A stretch of DNA of 35,220 nt from Lachnospiraceae bacterium (GTDB taxonomy: Bacteria; Bacillota; Clostridia; Lachnospirales; Lachnospiraceae). Below are positions 16,084 through 24,011 of the stretch, piece by piece. The position numbers were made by a program, and so were the translations under genes. The DNA is taken from NCBI GenBank assembly GCA_016285265.1, contig JAEEQL010000014.1, forward strand, positions 1-35,220. Reading direction: 5' to 3'. The notes beneath the pieces were generated by a model, which saw only the letters and a list, made by a program, of their open reading frames with translations, had not been told where the DNA came from and did not search any database. How positions within the stretch are numbered: position 1 is the first letter of the stretch; each line of letters starts with the position of its first letter.

Positions 16084-17532
16084 CTATAATTCATACTCTA
16101 TTATATTACTTACCCTTACATACATGCCGTCGATCCAGGCGGTAAGATAAATGGTATGAACGCCCTCTTTTCCGTGGAGCCACTGATACTCCGAATCAAG
16201 CATCGTCTCACTTTCAGCGTTTCTGTCCAATACCTGCACACCGTCCAGTTCTATATGCCATCCCAAACTTTCGAAACCATCGTGCTCATCTCTGACGATC
16301 AGATAATCGCATTCTTCATATAAAGTCAGGGTAAAAGTTTCAACCACTTCAATCTCATCAAGCATTTTCTGTCTGTATGAAAGGAAATCCTCTTCTACTC
16401 CGTTAAACAAAAAGGCAGCACTGCAGTTTCTAAAGGTTATCGATCCTTCTCTGCCGATGATTCCTCCGTAATCATCATCTCCGCCTTCAACCACCCCCGT
16501 TGCGTGAACATTTTCCCATACATTTGTCCACAATATCTCACCGCCGACAATTCCCGTACCGGAGGTTCCGCTGACATATGCATCCTCAAAATTTATATTA
16601 CGGACTATGACATCAATTCCGCGTCCGATAAACCCGCATTCATCATATCCAAGGCGTATACTCATTCCTTTTATGGTATGCCCCTGTCCGTCTATCGTTC
16701 CGCAAAAAGCATGAGAATTTCCGTTTTTATACCATCCCATCGGCATCCATGTAAAGCCGGTCAAATCAATATCTGAAATCAGCGTCACGCTTACTTCTTC
16801 CCATTCATCAGGACGGGAATTGACGTAATAAACGACCGAAGCAAGTTCCTCAGGGGTGGAAACACAGAAATTCGGAGCGTTATCATATGCCCAGTTTTTA
16901 TCGGCAAGTTCCATTATGCTGCCTGTATTGTATTGTCTTTCCCAATCCGATACAAACAGAGTCATATCCATATCATACTCATATTCAGATGCATCTATTC
17001 CCCAGACTGTATACCATTGATATGCATCCACCAAAAGATATACTCCCTCTTTCTTTATAGGTGCAGTAATCGTATTTGCCTCGGTATCGCAAACGCATTT
17101 ATTTACGGTTTTGTAAAACATGGATTTTTCATCATAACGAAGCATGATCAGATTGCTCTCGGGGATTCCGCGAAGTTCATCTTCATCATATACAAATGTC
17201 AGTTCCACATCATCCACATCCGAAAAGGATACATCAACCGGAACACCTACCAGTCCGACCACCCCGCTATGCATCACATTCATCCCGTACAGATCAAAAA
17301 TGCTTACTTTTTTGCCGATCTTACCCTTGCACTCTCCGGATAAGATCACCTTTACCACTTCGGGTTTATCGGGGTTATATATATCCACCTCGTAGGATTT
17401 TCTGTTGTCCTCTTCAGGCGAAACTTCCGATTCGGTATTTTCCTGAGTTTCTTCAACCGGATCATTATCAAATGCGCATCCGGTAAAAAGAATACTTATA
17501 GATAAAAAAATTATGATCAGATATTTTTTCAT
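16084..17532 (-). CDS. Large lipoprotein with GLUG-like repeat region
   Basis: The product of about 482 residues has a clear lipoprotein signal (MKKYLIIIFLSISILFTGC, lipobox FTGC) followed by a Glu/Asn/Ser-rich linker. Residues about 250-390 contain 'F.G.IDGQGHTIKGM', 'GFIGRG..VIVRNINF.DAYVSG' and 'GGIIGREGSITFRNC', the spacing of GLUG/beta-helix repeats found in surface adhesins and peptidases. The frame extends 8 codons to 17556, but the signal sequence and promoter position favour 17532. A promoter (17582-17610) lies 50 bp upstream. It is exported and anchored in the outer leaflet; binding to a surface ligand is a guess. Confidence 0.82.
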   Translation of the reverse strand: MKKYLIIIFLSISILFTGCAFDNDPVEETQENTESEVSPEEDNRKSYEVDIYNPDKPEVVKVILSGECKGKIGKKVSIFDLYGMNVMHSGVVGLVGVPVDVSFSDVDDVELTFVYDEDELRGIPESNLIMLRYDEKSMFYKTVNKCVCDTEANTITAPIKKEGVYLLVDAYQWYTVWGIDASEYEYDMDMTLFVSDWERQYNTGSIMELADKNWAYDNAPNFCVSTPEELASVVYYVNSRPDEWEEVSVTLISDIDLTGFTWMPMGWYKNGNSHAFCGTIDGQGHTIKGMSIRLGYDECGFIGRGIDVIVRNINFEDAYVSGTSGTGIVGGEILWTNVWENVHATGVVEGGDDDYGGIIGREGSITFRNCSAAFLFNGVEEDFLSYRQKMLDEIEVVETFTLTLYEECDYLIVRDEHDGFESLGWHIELDGVQVLDRNAESETMLDSEYQWLHGKEGVHTIYLTAWIDGMYVRVSNIIEYEL

Positions 17533-17581
17533 GTTTTGTCCATGTCCCATTATCATTCAGAGAACGTGTCATTTCATTTTC

Positions 17582-17610
17582 AACATACAAGTTTTATTCC
17601 TATTTATCAA
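17582..17610 (-). promoter_or_regulatory. Promoter of the lipoprotein / two-component region
   Basis: On the minus strand, -35 TTGATA (17605-17610) and -10 TATGTT (17582-17587) are separated by 17 bp, about 50 bp before the lipoprotein start codon and just past the terminator of the hflX unit. Confidence 0.6.
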
Positions 17611-17641
17611 TCAGATATCAGTAAACAGCAATAATATGCAG

Positions 17642-17676
17642 AAAAAAGCAGCAATCCCATAATAAGAGATTGCTGC
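17642..17676 (-). terminator. Rho-independent terminator of the hflX unit
   Basis: Stem GCAGCAATC/GATTGCTGC (17648-17656 with 17668-17676), 11-base loop, followed on the minus strand by six T (17642-17647). It lies about 30 bp past the stop of the UlaG-like remnant. Confidence 0.9.
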
Positions 17677-17706
17677 AGCCAAAGCCGATCACAATATCAA
17701 CTTTAT

Positions 17707-17910
17707 TTACAGGGCGAGTTCTTCCATTACTTTGGGAAGGATGCACTTTGGTCCGTAAGGATATTTAACGGATATGTAGTCAGCGAATTTCATCGGATCC
17801 TCACTGTTGTCCGCGAACATATCCCAGTGACCCGGAATAACGAATGAAGATCCCATCTGACCGAGCCACCAAAGAAGTGTCCTGTTTTCATCACTCAGCT
17901 TTATCGCCAT
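17707..17910 (-). pseudogene. C-terminal remnant of a UlaG-like metallo-hydrolase
   Basis: The frame encodes 67 residues that look like the C-terminal end of an L-ascorbate-6-phosphate lactonase-like (UlaG family) protein: a late metal-ligand His in VIPGHWDMFADNSEDPMKFA and a KYP segment. The expected N-terminal HxHxDH region is absent; upstream sequence is the end of hflX. The ATG at 17910 overlaps the hflX stop by 20 bp, so the fragment is still in a position to be translated. It is probably a decayed or partly deleted gene, with a domesticated small protein as the alternative. It is followed by a strong terminator. Confidence 0.6.
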
Positions 17911-19210
17911 ATCTGTCCTCTATGTAATCGGCAAGATATTCCGGACACAGTGCCCTGATATGCACTCCGTCCTCCTCATAGTTTTCGGATTCGACTTCAG
18001 CTTCTTCATGGAAGCGGTTTATTATCTGCCCGTCCGCAAAAGGAATGACTTTCTCCACGATGCGGTTTCCTTTTCGAAAAATGCTCTGAAGCTCATCGAG
18101 AAGGTCATCAACTCCGTATCCGGTCTTGGCGGAGATATAGAACCTGTCACTTCCCGGAGTGTTCTTTATGTTCATATCCGCATCACGAAGGTCGGACTTA
18201 TTATAAACATAGATCCTGGGGATCCCGAGCACATCCATATCCTTCAGGATATCTTCCGTGACCTTCTTGTGATCGTCGTGATGGGGATCCGAGGAATCCA
18301 TTACGATAAGGAGCACATCCGCGTATTTCAGCTCCGAAAGAGTGGAGCGGAATGCCTTGATAAGATCGTGCGGAATGTTCTCGATGAAGCCTACGGTATC
18401 GGAAAGAAGGAAGGGCTTTCTTCCCGGAAGATCGATCTTCCTGATCGAAGTATCGAGAGTCGCAAAGAGCATATTCTTCTCGAACACCTTCTTGCCCGCC
18501 GTCTTATCCGGAGTGGGGTCTCCGCGTTCCACAAGATAGTTCATAAGCGAAGACTTGCCGGCATTCGTATATCCAACAAGAGCAACGTGTGGATAGCCTC
18601 CGCGGTTTCTTCCCTCTCTCTGGACATCGCGCGTCCTTTCCATCACGGTCAGTTCTCTCTTAAGTTCACTGATGCGTCTTGAGATCTGACGTCTGTCGAG
18701 CTCTATCTGTGTTTCACCGATACCCTTGTTCGCACGGCTTCCTCCGCCGCCTCCCTGTCTTCCGAGATGCTGCCACATTCCGGTAAGGCGGGGCATCATG
18801 TACTGAAGATATGCGGTCTCGACCTGAAGTCTTGCTTCTCCGGTTCTCGCCCTTCTCGAGAAGATCTCGAGTATGAGATTCGTCCTGTCCCACACGGGAA
18901 CGCCTATTATCTTCTGCAGGTTCTTCATCTGCGCAGGGGAAAGATTTCCCAGGCATACAACGAATTCGGCACGGTTGGCCTCTACGTGCATTTTAAGTTC
19001 TTCGGCCTTACCCGAACCTATCCAGGTCGCGTTATCGGGTGCAGGCAGTGACTGGGTGAGTTCATAAGCAACATCCAGATCGCATGCTTCGCAAAGGCTT
19101 ACAAGTTCCTTCATCGAATAGTCGAACTCATCATCGCTTTCGTTCGTGCGAAGTCCCATTACAACTACGGTTGTCAGTTCATTATTTTCTTTTTCAAATT
19201 CATGTGTCAT
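17891..19210 (-). CDS. hflX: GTPase HflX
   Basis: The product of about 439 residues is a standard HflX: an N-terminal ATP/ribosome-binding domain (DVAYELTQSLPAPDNATWIGSGK), a coiled linker (QTE-like ETQIELDRRQ, GGSRANKGIG) and a GTPase domain with G1 GYTNAGKSS, G3 DTVGFI and G4 NKSD. HflX binds the 50S subunit and can split stalled ribosomes under stress. The frame stays open to 19279, but that stretch contains a -10-like TATACT (19256-19261) and does not look like HflX; I start at the Met of MTHEFEKE. A Met at 19246 with a nearby AGGG is an alternative. It overlaps the next small frame by 20 bp. Confidence 0.95.
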   Translation of the reverse strand: MTHEFEKENNELTTVVVMGLRTNESDDEFDYSMKELVSLCEACDLDVAYELTQSLPAPDNATWIGSGKAEELKMHVEANRAEFVVCLGNLSPAQMKNLQKIIGVPVWDRTNLILEIFSRRARTGEARLQVETAYLQYMMPRLTGMWQHLGRQGGGGGSRANKGIGETQIELDRRQISRRISELKRELTVMERTRDVQREGRNRGGYPHVALVGYTNAGKSSLMNYLVERGDPTPDKTAGKKVFEKNMLFATLDTSIRKIDLPGRKPFLLSDTVGFIENIPHDLIKAFRSTLSELKYADVLLIVMDSSDPHHDDHKKVTEDILKDMDVLGIPRIYVYNKSDLRDADMNIKNTPGSDRFYISAKTGYGVDDLLDELQSIFRKGNRIVEKVIPFADGQIINRFHEEAEVESENYEEDGVHIRALCPEYLADYIEDRYGDKAE

Positions 19211-19300
19211 AAACACATTATCGCCCCAAGCCGCGAAAAAGTACATACTACCCTGAGTATAAAGAGTGCAGCCCGCCACAGGTCCGCTTCATGATCCGGC

Positions 19301-19336
19301 AAAAAAAGTACAGCCCGCCCGCAGGACAGACTGTAC
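19301..19336 (-). terminator. Rho-independent terminator after the epimerase gene
   Basis: Stem GTACAG/CTGTAC extended by G-U pairs (19308-19336), followed on the minus strand by seven T (19301-19307). It lies eight bases past the epimerase stop and closes the reductase-dehydrogenase-epimerase unit ahead of hflX. Confidence 0.88.
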
Positions 19337-19343
19337 CAAAAAA

Positions 19344-20159
19344 TCAGAATAATATCTTCTTCAGATAATCCATATACTTGAAATAGTCTTCATCATTGCT
19401 CAGATGCTCAAGGATGACCGGCATATCCGGATCGATAGCGCTCATCTTTTCCGCGTAATACTTAAGGGGAAATTCACCTTCACCCGGTGCGCACTCTTCG
19501 AGCCTGAGCGTATATCTGCCGTCAAGATGCACATCCTTGATGTGGCAGCTTCTGATCTTATCTCCAAGGAGTTCCGCACATTCATCGACGAATTCTTCGG
19601 GGTGGAAATATCTGTCCGCGGAATTGGTCATGTTGATGATATCCATATGGACCGCAAACCTGTCCCTGTCCACATCCTCGAGAAGCTTTATATATTCCTT
19701 CGGTCCTGTCGGGATCATCCACGGCATCGGCTCCAGGGTGAAATACGTATTCTTCACACCGGCCCTGTCTATTACCTCACGAACCATCGATACAGTCTTC
19801 TTCCAAGCCTCTTCGGAATAATTCTCCCTGTATCCGCCGTCCCATACCGGCCCCATGGATCCTGCAACGTTTACGGCACATCTCGCTCCGACAAAATCCG
19901 CAAGGCGAAGCTGCTCTACGGTGTAATCCATATTTGCTTTACGCTCATCCGGATCGGATGATAGAGCATTTCTCCATATCCCGACTTCCGCGATCACAAG
20001 TCCTGCTTTTTCCGCAGCTTCCTTGTACGCGATGATCTTCGATTCCGGTTCACTGCTCTGAACAGGAAAGACCACTGCGCCACAGCCGAGGTTCACCTGT
20101 GTTTGCGCCCATTGCTCGGGAGAATCATATGCAAGAGGTGACGATGTTCCGAGTCTCAT
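19344..20159 (-). CDS. Sugar phosphate isomerase/epimerase (xylose isomerase-like TIM barrel)
   Basis: The 271-residue product fits the AP endonuclease 2/xylose isomerase-like barrel: N-terminal LGTSSPLAYDSPEQWA, metal-ligand Glu in TLEPMPW, Asp/His in VHMDIINM, His in SCHIKDVHLD and Glu in VILEHLSND. Such enzymes epimerise or isomerise keto-sugars or inositol derivatives with a divalent metal; the substrate is unknown. It has an AAAGGAGAG ribosome site. It lies 19 bp after the FMN dehydrogenase gene and just before a strong terminator, so it is the last gene of a three-gene unit. Cytoplasmic. Confidence 0.88.
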   Translation of the reverse strand: MRLGTSSPLAYDSPEQWAQTQVNLGCGAVVFPVQSSEPESKIIAYKEAAEKAGLVIAEVGIWRNALSSDPDERKANMDYTVEQLRLADFVGARCAVNVAGSMGPVWDGGYRENYSEEAWKKTVSMVREVIDRAGVKNTYFTLEPMPWMIPTGPKEYIKLLEDVDRDRFAVHMDIINMTNSADRYFHPEEFVDECAELLGDKIRSCHIKDVHLDGRYTLRLEECAPGEGEFPLKYYAEKMSAIDPDMPVILEHLSNDEDYFKYMDYLKKILF

Positions 20160-20178
20160 ATCAGATTCTCTCCTTTGC

Positions 20179-21087
20179 TCAGATCAGGTTTCCGGTGAAA
20201 TGAAGGACGGAAGGGTCTATGCTCTTTACATCTGCCGAGCCGGTAAAGCTCATGACATACCTGAGCTCGCCATTCGTCTTCGTAATGAAGTTCTTAACTC
20301 CGCTTACGCCGTCCTTTTCGAGTGCGGGCATCATAGATCTTCCGACAGCGGCCGCATCAGCACCGAGAGCAAGAGCCTTGAAAACATCGGCGCCGCTTGC
20401 TATTCCGCAATCGACTATGATCTTAACATCCTTCCCCTTTAATGCTTCCTTTATCTTCGGAAGTATCATCATGGGAGGAACCGCAAAGGGAAGACGTCCG
20501 TGATGATGGCTTACGATGATCGCCTTTGCACCGATATCCGCGCACTTTACCGCATCGGATACGCTGAGGACTCCCTTTACGACAAAAGGAAGCTTTGTAA
20601 GTTCAACATAGGATCTGAGCATATCGGCAGTCTGTTCCGCCATCAGCTCGCCCACACAGACATCAAGTCCGTTCTCACCGAAGATATGGTCAATGTCCAT
20701 ACCTATGCCGAAAGCACCGACGCTTTCCGCAAACTGCATCTGATCCTTTACCTTGGCATTGTCGGCATAGGGCTTTACTATCCTGACTGTCTTAGCGCCG
20801 GTATCTGCGATCTTCTTAAACAGATCGTTTTCCATCATGCCGCAGAAATTGAGAATATTTAATTCCTTCGCCGCTACAGAGTATTCTTCAAGTCCGGTCA
20901 TATCCCTTCCGTTATACTGTCCCAGATGGGAAAACGCGGGAGTCATTATCGGAGAATCAAATCTTTCTCCGAAGAATTCTATCGACGTATCCGCGACGAC
21001 CGAATCGATGAGACGCTCTTCGATCAGGATCGAATCCATATATTTCTCGGTGATCACATTTGCATCGGATATTCTTTCGTAGCTCAT
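20179..21087 (-). CDS. FMN-dependent alpha-hydroxy-acid oxidase/dehydrogenase-like protein
   Basis: The product of about 302 residues is a TIM-barrel flavoprotein of the glycolate/lactate oxidase family. Visible are the catalytic-site Lys strand LPFVVKGV, the active-site region IIVSHHHGRLP (family: VSNHGARQLD), and the FMN-phosphate loop IIVDCGIASGADVFKAL followed by ALGADAAAVGRSMM. At 302 residues it is short against the usual 350-400. The frame runs to 21162, but the preceding gene ends at 21098 and an AAGGGGAAG ribosome site precedes the ATG at 21087. It would oxidise a 2-hydroxy acid, and a partner reductase gene lies directly upstream. Confidence 0.88.
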   Translation of the reverse strand: MSYERISDANVITEKYMDSILIEERLIDSVVADTSIEFFGERFDSPIMTPAFSHLGQYNGRDMTGLEEYSVAAKELNILNFCGMMENDLFKKIADTGAKTVRIVKPYADNAKVKDQMQFAESVGAFGIGMDIDHIFGENGLDVCVGELMAEQTADMLRSYVELTKLPFVVKGVLSVSDAVKCADIGAKAIIVSHHHGRLPFAVPPMMILPKIKEALKGKDVKIIVDCGIASGADVFKALALGADAAAVGRSMMPALEKDGVSGVKNFITKTNGELRYVMSFTGSADVKSIDPSVLHFTGNLI

Positions 21088-21097
21088 ATTCTTCCCC

Positions 21098-21727
21098 TTA
21101 TCTGGTGAAATTGGTCCATACGCGGGGTTCGGTATCGGGAAGGCCGATCTCCTGTTTTCCAAGCTTAATGCTCTTCATCAGGAATACCATGTTCCTTGCA
21201 AGCACTCTCATTACCTGCATTCCTTCATCATCAACCTTGCCTTCACCGGGCTCCCATCCGTATATGTTGTTCCAGTACTGACTGGTCGCAACGGGCATAT
21301 TGGAAAGAGTGAAGAACTTGTTCAGTTCGTCGAATGTTGCGGTGCATCCGGAACGTCTCGCACTGACCACGCTCGCACCGACTTTAAGGCTCTTGTCAAA
21401 ATGAGTGCTGTAGAACATTCTCTGAAGCGCGGACATAAGTGTTCCGTTGGCGGATCCGTAATATACCGGCGATCCGATAACAAGTCCGTCGGCCTCTTCA
21501 AACTTTGCCGAAAGCTCATTTACTATATCGTTAAAAACGCACTTGCCGTTCTTCCTGCAGGTCTCGCAAGCGATGCATCCTCTTATATCGGTCCTTCCGA
21601 GAAGGATGTTCTCATATTCGACACCGTTCTCCTCAAAAACCTTCTCCATCTCATGAAAAGCCAGAGCGATGTTTCCGCTTTCCCTGGGGCTTCCGTTCAG
21701 CATAAGTACTTTAATTACGTCTCCCAT
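21098..21727 (-). CDS. Flavodoxin-fold NAD(P)H-dependent FMN reductase
   Basis: The 209-residue product has the FMN phosphate-binding start VLMLNGSPRESGN and the SPVYYGSANGTLMSALQRM segment of the iron-sulfur-flavoprotein/NADPH-dependent FMN reductase family. A Cys cluster (GCIACETC-x5-C) lies near residues 50-62 and could bind an Fe-S cluster or be redox active. A strong AAAGGAG ribosome site lies 6 bases upstream. It ends 10 bp before the FMN hydroxy-acid dehydrogenase gene, so electron transfer between the two is plausible but inferred. Confidence 0.9.
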   Translation of the reverse strand: MGDVIKVLMLNGSPRESGNIALAFHEMEKVFEENGVEYENILLGRTDIRGCIACETCRKNGKCVFNDIVNELSAKFEEADGLVIGSPVYYGSANGTLMSALQRMFYSTHFDKSLKVGASVVSARRSGCTATFDELNKFFTLSNMPVATSQYWNNIYGWEPGEGKVDDEGMQVMRVLARNMVFLMKSIKLGKQEIGLPDTEPRVWTNFTR

Positions 21728-21838
21728 AGCTGCTCCTTTACATGCATAGTTATCAGCATCATTTACATTTTATGTCGGGAGGCAGGTTTTTGCATCCGAT
21801 TTTCTGTTATGGAATCTTTCAATTTTTGTTCGGACACT

Positions 21839-23224
21839 TTACCCGATCTGTATCTGATTGGTAACTTCCCTTCCGTTCCAGGTATCTCCGTCCGAGCGGT
21901 GGTATTCGGTAATGACCGATCCGTCCTTCATGGTATAGACGAGCTTAAACACCTGTCCGGCCTCAACTCTTACAGGATAGTTGTCGTACGGAAGAACATT
22001 GTCCGTGGTCGGAACATCCTTAAGATCCTCATATGCATCCTCTATCCTCCATACTTCACGGGTGGAATAATCGGGCAGCATAGCCGAAAGATCCGTTGAA
22101 CCGAAATAGCTTGCCGTGTATTCTTTTCCGTTCAGAACTATTGTTTCCGATGAAAGAGGTCCGGCTTCATACTTCAGGTCCAGAAGTGATTCGCATATAA
22201 CCGTCCCTCCGTAGAAATCATTCAGTCTGTTTGCCATACAGGGAACCTTTCCGGTCTTATAATCCATGCCGTCCGGGATGGTATGCGCACTTCCGTATAT
22301 TCCCATGATATCCCTGCCGAATATCCTCTCATATTCGGTGATGAAATTCTGGGCCATCATGTTTTCCCTGTAAACCTCATCCCCCGACCGCTGATAATAC
22401 GATCCCTGGTCCATGTTCTCAACCGCAGTCACATACTCATAGGAGCTTTCATCATATCCGTTTTCGAGAAGATATGAAATGTATCTTTGTCCGGTAGTCG
22501 CATGCTGGTGTCCCACATCGGTTCCGTGGAATACGGTCTCCGGACATTCATCCTTGATCTTCTTCAAAAACTCAAGAAAGCTTTCGGTATGAACCTGCGT
22601 TCCGTCAATATCATCATAGACTTCATAAAGGATGTCATCATTATCCGACTGCATCCATACGTTAAGATACTCCGCCGTAAAGTAGGGAAGCTCCATGAAC
22701 AGATCCCTCATGCCGTCATTATGGTAGTATGAATCCCACAGCTCGAATTCACCATCTATGATGGCGGTGTTTCCGTGTTCTTCACCGTACAGATATATAT
22801 TCCCCGCATCTTTCGGAAGCTGCGGAGTCGATATGGTATAAAAGCTTCCCAGAAATCCTTCGGTCCTTATCGTTATGACCGCTCTTCCGTATACCGGAAA
22901 AAAGTAAGTTCCGTTCGTTATGCCTTCCTTTTCGAATACGATCATATTGCCGCACTTTACGGTCACGTTAAGACCGTGTTCGCTTCCGGATGCGCTCTTT
23001 ACATCAAAGCCCATATAATCCGCTTTCGGAAAAACAGCCTTCTGAAGGGTTCCCGAAAAATCCGCATAAGAAGCGGTCCATTCATACATATTATATTTAT
23101 CCCTGAGATTGCTGAAGGACCCGATCCTGGTCCTGGCAAATCCGAGATACCGGGCGGCCCCGAATGCGATGAGCGCGATCACCAGTATGATGAGCGTGGA
23201 TAAAGCTTTCTTTTTGATCTTCAT
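21839..23224 (-). CDS. Membrane-anchored TraB/TIKI-like (EreA/ChaN-fold) protein
   Basis: The 461-residue product has an N-terminal membrane helix (residues 9-30) and a large outside region. Residues about 155-360 show the pattern of the EreA/ChaN/TIKI superfamily: a GEEHGN motif near its start, ELPYF, FHGTDVGHQH, AVENMD, and a second GIYGSAHT motif. In the family these Glu and His residues form a metal-dependent hydrolase site (esterase or peptidase). The regions before and after are not recognised. Ribosome site AGAGG is 6-7 bases upstream. It is the last gene of the PadR operon. The superfamily assignment is by motif recognition only. Confidence 0.68.
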   Translation of the reverse strand: MKIKKKALSTLIILVIALIAFGAARYLGFARTRIGSFSNLRDKYNMYEWTASYADFSGTLQKAVFPKADYMGFDVKSASGSEHGLNVTVKCGNMIVFEKEGITNGTYFFPVYGRAVITIRTEGFLGSFYTISTPQLPKDAGNIYLYGEEHGNTAIIDGEFELWDSYYHNDGMRDLFMELPYFTAEYLNVWMQSDNDDILYEVYDDIDGTQVHTESFLEFLKKIKDECPETVFHGTDVGHQHATTGQRYISYLLENGYDESSYEYVTAVENMDQGSYYQRSGDEVYRENMMAQNFITEYERIFGRDIMGIYGSAHTIPDGMDYKTGKVPCMANRLNDFYGGTVICESLLDLKYEAGPLSSETIVLNGKEYTASYFGSTDLSAMLPDYSTREVWRIEDAYEDLKDVPTTDNVLPYDNYPVRVEAGQVFKLVYTMKDGSVITEYHRSDGDTWNGREVTNQIQIG

Positions 23225-23238
23225 TTATTTCCTCTTTT

Positions 23239-23576
23239 CTATCCTTCAACCAGTGAAGACAATTTCTTCATTTTCAGATGATCGATCAGATACACGATGC
23301 ATACGAAAAGGAAAACCGCAGCGGCTGCAAACCATCCCCACATCTTCGTAAACAGACCCAGAGCCGCAAAGAGCAGGAACAGCAGCAGGTAGGGCATCAT
23401 CAGTTTTCTGTAGAACAGCGCCCTGTCTTCATATGTCGTGTGAAGTTCAAACGGCTTTCCGTCGTTTTCCTTCTCGACGATGAGGAGAGCCCTGTCCATT
23501 GCCGTTGCCCTGTCAGCAAAGAAATCACCTTTGTCTGCAGATTTATGAGTCCGCTGTAGAATCTTATCTTCTTCAT
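23239..23576 (-). CDS. PadR-coupled membrane protein, probably frameshifted
   Basis: The ATG at 23576 overlaps the PadR stop (ATGA) and would begin MKKIRFYSGLINLQTK, a typical coupled start. That frame then loses coding character and stops. The rest of the protein continues in another frame of the same strand, from about 23530: FFADRATAMDRALLIVEKEN, then FYRKLMMPYLLLFLLFAALG and two membrane helices. The combined span is 338 bp, one base short of a whole number of codons, so a one-base loss or sequencing error near 23530 would explain it. Alternative: a shorter protein from the Met at 23499. It could be an interaction partner or target of PadR control; no domain is named. Confidence 0.55.
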
Positions 23577-23896
23577 GATCTTTCTCCCATCGTATCCGAT
23601 GCGAAATCCACAAGCTTCCTGAGTCTTGCAAGCTCCGTCTTCGCAGCCTTCTTTCCTTCCGGAGTAATGACATATTTTTTCTGCCTTCCGTTTACGTCAC
23701 CGTAGGGTTTGATCCATCCCTTTTCGAGAAGGGAATTTATGGCACCGTACAATGTACCCGCGCCAAGGGAAAGTCGCCCTTCCGTCATCTCCTCTATGAA
23801 CTGCATGATCGCATAACCGTGCTTGGGCTCATAAAGAGAAAGCAATATGAAAAATGTAACTTCCGTCAGTGCTCCGCCTTTTACATTGTCACGCAT
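23573..23896 (-). CDS. PadR family transcriptional regulator
   Basis: The 107-residue product is a stand-alone PadR winged helix: TFFILLSLYEPKHGYAIMQFIEE, the recognition region LSLGAGTLYGAINSLLEKGWI, then the wing and YVITPEGKKAAKTEL. PadR dimers usually repress their own promoter and neighbouring transport or stress genes. A palindrome (23913-23946) overlaps its promoter. The next gene starts inside its stop codon (ATGA), and the TraB/TIKI-like gene follows. Repression of this operon is inferred. Confidence 0.95.
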   Translation of the reverse strand: MRDNVKGGALTEVTFFILLSLYEPKHGYAIMQFIEEMTEGRLSLGAGTLYGAINSLLEKGWIKPYGDVNGRQKKYVITPEGKKAAKTELARLRKLVDFASDTMGERS

Positions 23897-23912
23897 GTTC
23901 CCCCGCTCCTTT

Positions 23913-23946
23913 ATTACGTTTACCGTAATATATCACTAAACGTAAT
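23913..23946. promoter_or_regulatory. Palindromic operator over the PadR promoter
   Basis: Perfect inverted repeat ATTACGTTTA (23913-23922) and TAAACGTAAT (23937-23946) with a 14-base spacer. The -10 lies inside the spacer and the -35 just outside, the placement expected of a repressor site. PadR is the likely ligand. Confidence 0.72.
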
Positions 23947-23955
23947 AGTCGTCAA
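23927..23955 (-). promoter_or_regulatory. Promoter of the PadR operon
   Basis: On the minus strand, -35 TTGACG (23950-23955) and -10 TATATT (23927-23932) are separated by 17 bp. The -35 abuts the T-tract of the upstream ybaK terminator. Confidence 0.78.
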
Positions 23956-23956
23956 C

Positions 23957-23990
23957 AAAAAATGCAGCCTGCCTTTTCAGACAAGCTGCA
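23957..23990 (-). terminator. Rho-independent terminator of the ybaK operon
   Basis: Stem TGCAGC/GCTGCA extended to 11 pairs with two G-U (23963-23990), followed on the minus strand by six T (23957-23962), about 22 bp past the ybaK stop. Confidence 0.88.
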
Positions 23991-24011
23991 CTTTATCATG
24001 TTATCTTCGGA

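Noticed and set aside
19266-19325. Near-repeat of a GC-rich motif (GCAGCCCGCC / ACAGCCCGCC) before hflX
   Set aside because: One copy is the terminator stem; the other is short and imperfect, with no sign of a mobile or regulatory unit.
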